Assembly: GCA_001643675.2 (NCBI GenBank)
Contig: LSRY02000017.1
Coordinates: 434,001-498,000 of the forward strand
DNA: 64,000 nucleotides
Direction of reading: 5' to 3'
Source of the DNA: Monocercomonoides exilis
Taxonomy: Eukaryota > Preaxostyla > Oxymonadida > Polymastigidae
Shown here: in pieces, positions 13,625 through 24,157 of the stretch
Position numbering within the stretch: position 1 is the stretch's first letter
How the letters are laid out: each line of letters begins with the position of its first letter
Position numbers and translations under genes: made by a program
The notes under the pieces: generated by a model
Seen by the model: only the letters and a program-made list of their open reading frames with translations
Told to the model about the DNA's origin: nothing
Database searches by the model: none

Positions 13625-16299
13625 TTAGCTTTGCACGGTCACCTCCTTCTTCTTCATCACAACCGAAAGCAGCAGATCCTTCGAGAACGCATTGTCATCT
13701 GCCGTGTCTTCTTCTCTTTCCTTCAGCTTGGTCGCATACAGCGACGAGAACGACAGCACTGGCATTTTTGAGTCAGGCAGGTTCCTTCCCTTGAGCGTGC
13801 CTATACACGACAGCGCACGGGCATCCAATATCCTCGCACGGGTAGTGGAGGACACAGTGTTCGTCTCAATGAACGGGAACTTCGCATTTGCATAGGAGGT
13901 GTTGGAAGAAGAAGAAGAGGAAGAAGAAGAAGACACTTGTGCCGCATTCAAAACAGCTTCTGTTGGGAACTGGATGGGTGAGTGGAGTGTCGGCAGATGC
14001 AGCTGCCCTCGCTCATAGAGCGTGAACAGTGGGGGCTCTGATCCGAAGAACGCTTTTGTTGCCTCGACTGCTGCTTCGTCGTCCCACTCGTCGTCTGACA
14101 GGTCTTCATCGACATCAGCTGCATCCACAGACATCCCAATGTAAGGGGCATGTCGTGCAGACTGAGAAGAAGAAGAGGAGGAGGAGGAAGAGGAAGAAGA
14201 AGCAAAGCCAGTGGCAGAATAAGGAGGAGGGTATTCGGAGGAAGAAGAAGCGGGGGGCTTGCTGGGAAGCGAGGATGAAGCAAACCTGGAGACGGAAGTG
14301 GCTGAAGGGGAAACTGGTGGAGCGAGGAGAGAAGAGGAGGAGGAGGAGGAAGAAGAAGAAGCAGATGATGACGATGATGATGAGGTTGATGTCAGAATCA
14401 ATGATGAAGAAGCTGATTGTGACGCCAACAGCGCAGTTTTTGCAGCTTGCTCTGTTGCCAATTTATTTTGCAATTCTTTTTCAGCAATCGCCTTTTCTTC
14501 AGCCTCTTTTCTTCTTTTCTCTTCTTCTTCTTCTTCTTTCCTCTTCTTTTCCCCTTCTTCTCTTTCTTCTCTTTCTTTCTCTTCTTTCTCTCTTTTCTCC
14601 TTCTCGCTCTTCAGATTAGCAAGCTCTTCTTTCGCGCTTCGCTCCAGCATCTTCTGCTTCCACGCATCTTCAATCACATTCACCGACTTCTTCTTTTCCT
14701 CATCATCCTTTGCCTTCTTCTTCCTCTCTTCTTCCTGTTTCGCTCTTTCTGCCTCAAACCTCTTTCGATCTTCGCTGGTTCCTTCTTCTTCTTCTTCTTC
14801 TTCCTCTTCTCGTGTGCTTGTTGAAACAACTGTCTTTACATCTGACATTGGAAGAGGAATTGAGCTTTCAGCGGCATTTCTTTCTTTCTCTTTCTCTTTC
14901 TCTTCAAGCTCTTTCCGTTCTTTTTCTTCCTTTTCTTGTCTTTCTTTCTCTTCTTTTTCCTTTCTTTCTTCTTCTTCTTCTTTCTCTTTTTTCTCTCTCT
15001 CCTCCTTCTCTTTCATTTCTTTTTCTTCTTTCTCTTTCTCCTCTTTCTCTTTTCTTTCAAATTCTTCCTTCTCTTCTCTTTCTCTTTTCTCCCTCGCCTT
15101 TCTCTCTTGTTCTTCCTTCTCTTTCAGCAACACGTCTTTTTGCTTTGAAAAATCCAATTTAATAACACTTTCCGATTCTTCGTCTTCAAATGTTGGTGGA
15201 GCTTATTAAATGGAATATAACAGATAGAAATTAAAGAACAAAATAACAATGAAATTATAAATTAAACACGAAACATCAAAACAAACAGAACATTAAAAAA
15301 TCAAGAAAAAATTTTTTATTGATATTTCAAAATTTACATGAGCAAATGACAAATAAACATTCATTCAGCCTTTATTAATCACATACCAGTCGTTGAATCT
15401 TCGCCTGATGGCATTGGAGGAGGCGGTTCAAGATCGGAAGCATCAGGCATTGGAGGAGGCGGCTCTGTGATATCACTTCCAGGCATGGGAGGAAGCGGTA
15501 AATCAGAAGCTTGCTTTGATTCCTGTGAACTTTCCGGAGGTGGAAACTGTTCCAGTTCATCGGGCATCGGAGGCGGAGGTTCTGACAATTCATCACTTGG
15601 CATCGGAGGAGCAGGTTCAAGAGCGGATGCATCAGGCATTGGAGGAGGCGGCTCATTCATTAAATCATCGGGCATAGGAGGTGCATCAAGCGACATATCT
15701 GGTGGTGCTTCAGGAGGTGCTTCAGGGGGAGCTTCAGGAGGAGCCTCGGGAGGAGCTTCTGGAGGTGCCTCCGGAGGTGCTTCTGGAGGGGCAGCTATTT
15801 TTTGTTCCTCTTTGTGATCGCTTGACTCACTTGGTTGCGCTTCTGGTTGAGATTCAGCCAACAATGTTGCTTTATATGCCTGAAATTCCTCATTTGTCGA
15901 GGCCCTGTTTGGATCAATTTGCAATCCTTTCTGTAATACAAAAAATCATCAATAAAACAGTGAATAAAAATTTTTTTACTCATCATGCCTTTATTGCAAC
16001 TTCCACTCTTTGTTTATAAACTTTTTCATTTGTTCCCAATGAAACTTCAAGAAGAAACATATTCATTATAATTAATAGAAAGCAAACAAGTAGTTCAGCA
16101 TACGTATGCGATGTTTATCTTCTTGCTTTGGATCTGTTGGCCAAAAAAGTCCATATGCAAAATACAACTCTTCATCTGTTCCATCAACTTTTAGAAATGC
16201 AGTTGCTTGCTGGGCAAATATATGGTTCATAGGCGCTCCATAGAGCTTTATAACTTTATCCTTTCCTCCCTGAACAATAGTAATTGTCCTTTTTGACAT
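13625..16299 (-). CDS. unidentified proline-rich, K/E coiled-coil protein
   Basis: I do not recognise the family. Four exons: 16299..16104, 16044..15989 (or ..16001), 15930..15387 and 15201..13625 (790 or 786 aa); the frame is kept at each junction. The start is the ATG at 16299 (MSKRTITIVQGGKDKVIKLY). The first about 110 residues look globular (LYFAYGLFWP, then KVYKQRVEV). Next come tandem EAPP repeats and at least six PPPPMPD/PPPMP motifs typical of profilin/SH3/WW ligands. A long K/E/R-rich segment predicted as helical or coiled coil follows, then poly-Ser blocks and a conserved-looking C-terminus (RARILDARALSCIGTLKGRNLP). This layout resembles actin-assembly regulators, but no WH2, EVH1 or FH2 domain is visible, so that role is only a guess. 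Exon 2 may end with a GC donor (GCATGA at 15988); a GT donor 12 bp earlier is also in frame. Confidence 0.7.
15702..15793 (-). repeat. tandem 12-bp repeat encoding EAPP
   Basis: About eight consecutive 12-bp units (plus-strand GCTTCAGGAGGT and variants) encode Glu-Ala-Pro-Pro repeats in exon 3 of the proline-rich gene. Third-position variation between units shows the array is not brand new. Confidence 0.9.
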
Positions 16300-16389
16300 C
16301 GGAATTAATAATGTTATACTCTGCAAGATCAAGTCATCGCCCGTTATATTTTGTCGAAAAGTTAAAATATTGTTATTTTCTCGTCTCTA
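16300..16389. promoter_or_regulatory. 90-bp divergent intergenic region
   Basis: Head-to-head spacing between the proline-rich gene (start 16299, minus) and the TTLL gene (start 16390, plus). The two genes must share this short region for transcription initiation. I recognise no motif. Confidence 0.5.
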
Positions 16390-19300
16390 ATGAGTTCTCA
16401 GCACAAAGAACTCTTCTCCAAGGAAGACATTGGAGAAACAGACGGCGAGATAGAAGGAGAAGACGACGACCCTTCTTTCGTTGTTCCTGAGACAAAAATA
16501 ACAAAAACAAGTTCAAAAACTGTTAGCGCAAGTGGAACACAACCAAAACGCAGAAAGAGAAAAGCATTAATAACAGTTAATCTAACATGCATGATTTTAA
16601 CATATTGCTTCTTAAAATTTTAATTTATTTTGTTTTTTATCAATTATTTCAAACTTCATCTTTTATTCGAAACATTAGGTTGCAAATACCCTATTTTGCG
16701 TGAAGTTGTTCAATATTTTAATTGGGTTGATACCGAGGATGATAAGGAGTGGGTTTTATGGTGGATGGATACTTCTGTTTGTGCTGAAAGATTGAAAAGA
16801 ATGAGAAGTTTTCAGGTAGAAAGCATAATAATATTCAATTTTTCTTTTTTAACCTTTAATTGTATTATATTGCATATCTATATGACACATTTTCGATACG
16901 ATTTTTTCAATTTAGAAAATTAATCATTTCCCTGGGATGAGTGAAATTACCAGAAAAGACAATCTCGCACGAAATATGAATCGATTGAAAAAACAATACC
17001 CAAGCGAATACTCGTTTATTCCAAATACCTGGGTTCTACCAAGAGAGTTTGAATTCTTTATTGAAGCTATCAGCTCAATTCAATGGCCTTTCTTTCTTTC
17101 TTTCTTTCTTTTTGTATATGTGGTGTGAATGTGGAATCATAAAGTTATCACGAGCTTCAATCATTTTGCTCAGGAAAGAGAAATTCAAAGACGCTGATTG
17201 TGAAGCCTGATGCCAGCTGCCAAGGGAAAGGCATTTTCCTCACACGCGATCCAGAACAGCTGTCTCTTCAGGATGATTGTGTTGTTCAGACATATCTTAC
17301 GAAGCCGCATCTGATAAACGGATACAAATACGACCTGCGTGTTTATGTGCTTGTTGCGTCTGTGTGCCCTCTACGCATCTACCTGCACAAGATGGGGCTT
17401 GTCAGATTTGCCACTGAAAAATACCTGAAGCCCACTTCAGACAACTTGGATCATGCGTTTATGCACCTCACAAACTACGCAGTGAACAAAAAGAACAAAG
17501 ACTACGTCCAGTGCAAAGAGAAAGACGACGGGCCGAACGAAAAGGAGAACTCAAAGGAAGCCAAAAACGGCGATGCACAAAGCGGAGAAAAGGGGAAAGC
17601 AGGCGACAAAAGCAGCAGCAATAGCAAAGAAAATGGCGATGACGACGAGTTCGACGAAGGATCGAAGTGGAGTCACGAGGCGTATCTGAAGTACATGAAG
17701 GAGAAAGAAGGGGTGGACACGGACGAGCTGTGGCGGAAGATCGGCAACTGCTGTGTGAAGACGATCATCCCCATCCAGGCGATCCTGCAGCACACATACA
17801 AACTCTGCACGCCCGACGATGCAATCACGAAGCGTACGTCGATGTGCTTTGAAGTGTTGGGCTTTGATGTCATTTTGGACCACAAGATGAATCCGCATGT
17901 GCTGGAAGTGAACCACTCCCCTTCGTTCATGACTGACACGAAGATGGACCACCGTGTGAAGTTCAGCGTCATCCGCGACTCGCTCGTGCTGATGAATGTC
18001 AACGTGCGCGACAAGCTTGAATGTGTGAAGAGAGAGAAAGAGCTCCATCTCCAGCGCATTCTGAAGCCCATCCAGCACCGCATGCGCCCAGTCACGCCGA
18101 AGGGATGGAACAGCAGCTCAAACAGTTCAGGAAGTGGGTTGCAGAGCGGACAGGGAAGTGGCAGTAGCAGTAGTGGTAGTGGAGGGGGAGGAGGAGGAAT
18201 GGCTGGTGGAAGAGATCTGGATAAGAGGCCTCCGTTTGGAGGAGGAGGAGGTGGTGGAGGAGGATATGGCAGCGGGGGAATGAGCAGTGGGAGTGCAATG
18301 AGACGAGGAATAACTCCTCCGTCCAGAGCGAAACGATCACCATCGCCTATCATTTCATCATCTTCTTCTTCCTCTTCGATATCATCTTCGTCTTCCACTT
18401 CATCCGGAAGCTCTTCTTCGCTTTCGAAATCCAAGTCATCTCGCAATGCCTCCTCCACAAACACCAATTCATCTTCCTCTTCCACTTCCTCTTCCACTTC
18501 ATCAGCATCCACACGAAACACATCATCATCATCTTCCTCTTCTTCATCTTCATCTTCATCTTCATCTTCCTCTTCCTCTTCTTCTTCCGCCCCCACCACT
18601 CGCAAGTCCGTCCCCATCAACTCCCTCGCCGATCGCATCGAATACGAACTGTCGCATCTCGGTGGTTTTGTTCCTATTTATCCCACAAACGACACAAAAG
18701 ACTACGAAAAGTTTGTGATCAACCCATCTCAATTCTACGCAGCTGAAACCGCAGCGTCAAAGGCCAGGCGCGAGCAGATCCAGAAGGAGAAGGAAGAGAA
18801 GGAGAAGGAGAGAGAGAGAGAAAGAGGGCTGGTGAGGAGGTTTAGAGGAGAAAGAGGGATCGAGGCGCTGGGGCTGCAGGCGGAGCAGAGCGGGGGTGGC
18901 ACATCTTCAGCGTTTGGAGCAGCAGCTCAAACAGCTTCAAATACTTCTTCTTCTTCTTCTTCTTCAAATTCAGCTTCTTCATCTTCTTCTGCTTCTTCCT
19001 CTGTAAATAATGGGAATGAACAAAACACACAGGGAGAAGCTGGCCAGCCGAAGCCGTTTCATTTGATGTCGATGAGTGAGCAGATTGCATATTTGAGGAA
19101 GGAAAGAGAGCTGAGGGAGATGAGGAAAAATAAGAAAGAGGAAGGAGAAGGAGGAGAAGGAGGGGAACAAGGAGGAGGGAGGAAGGAAGAACATGAAAAC
19201 GAGCAAGACGAAAATGAATACAGTTCTCATGGCAGAGAGAGAATCGAAGCTGGCTTTCCACGCCATCCGACCAACGGCACAAAGGATACCTTTGATGAAG

Positions 19301-22300
19301 AGCCGCTTTTCAGTGACCAACGAATTGGAGTGAATGAGAATTCCAATGAAGCAGCAGAGCAGACAGAGCAGACAGAGCAGACAGAACAACAAGAGAGCTA
19401 TCCACCGATTTTGTCGCCGGCGCTGCGGTTTTCGTCATCGAAGGCGAATCTGATGATGCACAACTTGACGGGGGAACATGAAGGATTTGGTGGTAGCGGA
19501 AAGGAAGGGGAGTTTAATGAAGATGTTAGAGAGGAAGAAGAAGAAGGAGAAGGAGAAAGGGAAGGAAGAGGAGAAGAGGAAGAGCTGAATGAAAAAGTCC
19601 AGACAGACACGAATACAGCTGATGAGGCAGTAGTTGTGATGGAGCGGTCGTTCCGATACGCAGTGGGGAAAAGAGGGAGAAGTAATGATTCTTCAAGAGA
19701 AAGAGAAAGAGAAAGAGAAAAATCCAATGAAGGAGAAAGATCTGTCCCGAAATTGCCTTCGAGTGCATATCGCCAGCCTTCTTTTCCAGCCACCACGTTC
19801 TGCGACACACAAACACACGCTTTGCCTGCTGTCTCCACACCTTCTTTCTATCAGCCTTCGTCTGCAGCTGTTCCCCCTGGCTCGTCCCGCGCTGGCAGCA
19901 CTTTTGCATCGTCAAGGAACGCTCGAAGGACTTCGATAGGATCAATGAATTCATCTTCCTCTTCTTCGTCTTCTTATTCTTCTTCATCGAATGCTTCTGC
20001 TATTTCTCCTGGTGTGAATGGCAGGTACAGCACAGCCAACTCACCAGCCCAGCTGCAGAACGGAGACAGGGTGCATCTGTCACCGACACGTGTGGAGTCT
20101 GCCAGATTATATTCAGCTTCCTCCTCCTCCTCTTCTTCTTCTCCTGCTTCTTCAATCACTTCTTCTTCAATACACCCTTACAACTCCAGTTGTGTCTCTT
20201 CTAACACCACCAGCACAACCACAGTTGCTCTGCATGCATATCCACCTCGCCCTTCATCAACAGCTCAATCACTCACCAAGTCACGCAGATTGGCTGGGCA
20301 GTCAAGCCAGCAGTATCCTTCTTCTTCTTCTTCTTCCTCTTCTTATCGTACTCATCAGCAGCCATACAATAGCCACGGAGAAGGACCGCACCCGAACACA
20401 AGATCCAGTTTGGTTCCGACCAAAGTGACGATACAAGCAGATATTTCAAGAACTTCTTCTATTTCATCATCATCTTCTTCTTCTTCCTTTTCTTCTTCTT
20501 TGGTCGAAGGATCCAACCAAGCCCTTGAGTATATTCCACCTCTTCCATTAGATTTCTCACTCATTCAAGGCGACCACGTGAATGATGATGCTGAGCAGGC
20601 ACGAGTTGAGCACATTCTGCAGAGGAAGCAGGAGCTGGTGGAGATTTACCGGTTTGACAGCTATGCAGAGAAAGTTGTGGGGAAGAAGAAAGAGAAGAGA
20701 CGATGGGGCATGATGATGAATAACGAGAGAGGAAGGAACAGGGAGAAGGAGAAGGAGAAGGAGAAGGAGAAGGCGAATGGGGAAGGAAGAGGAGGAGGAG
20801 AAGAAGAAGATGAAGAAGAAGAAGTTCGAGAGGAACGGATGAAGCAGAAGAGGATGAATGAGCTGAGGGTGTATCGAATGATGGAGGAGGAAAAAGCGAA
20901 GGAGAGCGCGAAGTTCAAAGAAGAAGGAAATGGGGTGAAGAAAACAGGAGCAGAAACAGAAAGAGAGAAACAAGAACAAGAAATAAATGAACCCCAAACA
21001 GTCATTTCAACTGCTTCTTCGGTTGTTTCTTCTTCTTCAAATTCTTTCTCATCATCATCATCATCATCATCTCATTTGAGGAGCACCACCCCCCACTCGC
21101 AATCAGCAGGAGCGATTGAGCTCTCAGCCAACAGCTGCTCTTCCTTCACATCGCATTCGTCTGACAATCCCATCAACACAAACATCACGTCCACCTCCTC
21201 TCTGCCTCCTTCTGACCGCACTTCCCTCCCAAATTCATTGAATTCAACGCCTTCTGCGCCTGCTCGTGCGCTTCTGTCGTATTCTCCTTCGTCTCCACTC
21301 GATTCTCCTGCTCAGACACCAACCACTGCAAGAAGAAGGCTCTCCGCACAGAGGTTGCAGCATCGCCCTTCTACTTCTGCTTCATCCAATTCTTCTTCTT
21401 CGTTGGCTTCTTCTTCTTCCTCCTCCTCTTCAGATCCTCATCTTCATCACATCTCATCTCCACACCAGCTGATGATGATGAAACAGTCCATTGAAAATGC
21501 CTCGTTCGAACAGCAGCACAAAAACAATGCCGAACAAAACGAGAATTCGAAGTTTGACCCGCCTCTCTCGCCTTCCACTGAACTCACCATCAAACATCAT
21601 CTGCATTCTCATCCTGGTTCTGGTTCTTCTGCTTCTGAAGACAATTCTTCTTCTTCTTCTTCTTCCACCTCTTCCACTTGTCTGTCTCCATCCACAATTC
21701 GACCACACTCTGCTTCAAATCCACCTTCTTCAGTGCTTCCTCTCTATCGTCATGCGAATCATCATTCTTCTTCTTCCTCTTCCTCTTCCTCCTCCTCTTC
21801 TTCTTCCTCTAATCCTTCAGTTCTCCCTATCATCATTAATTCTTCTTCTCATCATGCTCCTTCTCAATCTAATTCAACTTCCTCCTCCTCCTCTTCTTCT
21901 TCCTCTTCTTCTTCATCTTCTTCATCTGACTCATCATATTCCCAACAACCACCCAAACACCCACCTTCCCCTCTTTCCTTTCTTTCCATCAAACCTCTTC
22001 GACAGGCACCTTCTCCTTCATTAACATCCTTATCGATATCCGGCAATAAACTGAGGCAATCAAACCTGTTTGCTCCTGCTTCTGTTTCATCATCTTCTTC
22101 CTCTTCCTCTTCCTCTTCCTCTTCCTCTTCCTCTTCCTCTTCCTCTTCCTCTTCCTCTTCCTCTTCTTCTTCTCATCCTTCTTCTACTCATTCTTCTCAT
22201 TCATCTTATTCCCCTTCTCCTTTCAACAGCCTCTCCAGCATCCCTCAAGACATGCCCCTTTCTCCCACCTCTTCTTCTTCTCACAGCCATTCTTCTGCTG

Positions 22301-23622
22301 GCTCCGTTCTTCCTTCTCTTTCTATCGCTTCTTCGTATTCACATCAGCATTCGTCTTATCCTTCTTCTTCTTCTTCTTCTTCCTCCTCCTCCTCCTCCTC
22401 TTCTTCTTCTTCCTCTTCTGCCATCACACACAGCAGCATCAACACTAACAACAACAGCAGCAACAATAACTCAGAAGATGACTCATCTGAAGACAAATAC
22501 ACAGCCAGCAACAGACCCGTCTATGGCAGATGCACCCCTTCTCCACCTCTTCCTCTTCCCCACTCTGTTCTTGAGCCTTCTTCTTCTCCTTCTCTTTCGC
22601 CTTCTCTTTCGCCTTTGTCTTCGCCTTCTCCTTCGCCCTCGCTTCCACTTTCGCTTTCTTCATCTGACACATCTGGAATGTCATATATTCCGCCTTCCTC
22701 GCCTTGCTCATCGTCACATGCTGGAGTGGCAGAACCTTTGTGTCTTAGCAATAGATCGTTCAATTCACATAATTCTTCTTCTTCTTCTTCTTCTCCAATG
22801 ACATCATCATCTTCATTAAATTCATCATCATCGTCTTCATCAAATTCTTCTTCTTCATCTTCTTCATCATCATCATCATCATCATCTTCTTCTTCTTCTT
22901 CTTCTTCTTCTTCCACTTCACTTCCTTCTCGTTCACACAAACATACTCTTTTCTCTCAGCCAACATCCAAATCTTCTGCATCCACCCGCCAAAGCCCACG
23001 AATCACTTCAACTTCTCCTTTTTCTCTTCCTTCATCATCATCATCATCTTCTTCTTCTTCTTCCTCTCCTTCTTCTCTTCCTTCTTCTTCTCTTTCAGCC
23101 TTCCCAATAAAGTCATTTTCTCTAAAAGGACAGCAGCCATTCACCATCTCCAGGCGCGGAGAGCCATCACGGAATGGAATATTCCCTTCTTCTTCTTCTT
23201 CTTCTTCTTCAGTTGTACGCTCACAAAAGGGAGGGATATCAAATATATTGAATGCAACTAATGTATCTGATGTATCTAATGCATCGAATATATCACAGAC
23301 ATCTCAACCATTGCAATCATCTCAAACAAACCAAACAGACCAAACAACCCAGGCATATCAAACAAAACAGACAAGCCAAACGAATCAAACGAACAAAATA
23401 AACCAATCAGTTCCGATGGCCCATGCAACAAGCACACTTCAAGCATTCCGCCCAACTTCTCTTGCTGCTCCTGTGTCTTCGCTAAGACGCTCTGCTATTT
23501 CTTCTTCTTCTTCTTCTTCTGCTTCTTCTTCTTCTTCTTCTTCTATTGCTTCTTCTTCTGCTGAGTGTGTTGTTTCACCAACCTCATATCACTCCATGTC
23601 GCATCACATACCCAGTTATTGA
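16390..23622 (+). CDS. tubulin polyglutamylase, TTLL6/13-like, with giant Ser-rich tail
   Basis: Adds glutamate side chains to tubulin (ATP-grasp amino-acid ligase), expected on axonemal or cytoskeletal microtubules. Exons: 16390..16588, 16679..16815, 16916..about 17113 and about 17179..23622 (about 2325 aa). Catalytic features: KINHFPGMSEITRKDNLARN, VKPDASCQGKGIF (ATP-binding), YKYDLRVYVLV, HLTNYAVNK, and GFDVILDHKMNPHVLEVNHS at about 406-425 with the metal-binding Asp/Glu/Asn. The TTLL6-type extension GGFVPIYP occurs at about 672, separated from the core by an acidic and serine-rich insertion. The remaining about 1,600 residues are disordered, with serine homopolymers and Lys/Glu-rich blocks. 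Intron 1 needs a GC donor (GCATGA at 16589), since no GT lies before the stop. The intron 3 boundaries are uncertain: the GTATAT donor is in frame, but it leaves a TTTC-repeat-encoded hydrophobic stretch in the protein. Confidence 0.9.
22085..22173 (+). repeat. (TCTTCC)n microsatellite encoding a serine homopolymer
   Basis: Uninterrupted hexanucleotide TCTTCC/TCCTCT units encode over 30 consecutive serines in the TTLL tail. Comparable, shorter tracts occur near 18350-18590, 21770-21930, 22360-22420 and 22790-22920. Confidence 0.92.
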
Positions 23623-24157
23623 TTTTGCTGCACATCATTTTTGACTTTTCTTTCTTTCTTTTCTTTCTCTTTCTCTTTCTCTTTCTCTTTCTTTATTTTT
23701 TTGTTTTATTTTTCGTTTCATGTGCCTCTTTTTTAGTTGTTTATTGGTTTCCTGTTGAAACGAATGATGAGATCCCGAATTCTATTTAGATTACATTTTT
23801 GTGAAGTTTTGTTACGATTTCTTTTTTTGTTTTTGCTTTTCATGAATTTTTTGTATTTTGATTTTGATACTTATGAAATCTTTCATCCACAATGTTTTAC
23901 CACTTTTCATTTGTTCAACTTTGAAGAACCAGTTTCGATTGCGTATGATTATTAAATCGTTCTTGCTGTAATTGTTTTTTATATGTAAGTTATGTTTAAA
24001 CTTTCAGAATTGTTGGCATCTCTTTTCAGTATTGCGCACATTTCCTCTTACAATTAACAATAAATATTGTTCTCCATGCAAAAAATTTTGAATTCTCTCA
24101 AGTGTGAATCACTATTTTAATAAAGGGTTGAAAAGAATTGATCAAAACTTTAAATTG
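23623..24157. other. intergenic region, TTLL to importin-like gene
   Basis: About 535 bp, T-rich, with a (CTTTCT)n stretch right after the TTLL stop (23647-23700). No coding or RNA feature is recognised. Confidence 0.5.

Noticed and set aside
14029-15209. Plus-strand open frames opposite the K/E-rich coiled coil
   Set aside because: They encode only Ser/Phe/Leu runs, as expected from antisense of Lys/Glu codons, with no start context or homology.
15389-15930. CRISPR-like or satellite array at the EAPP repeats
   Set aside because: The 12-bp periodicity is in frame with a coding exon and has no unique spacers; it is a protein repeat.
17673-23147. Long minus-strand and alternate-frame ORFs (poly-Glu, poly-Leu, poly-Asp) across the TTLL gene
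   Set aside because: These are shadows of TCT/TCC/TCA serine codons read in other frames.
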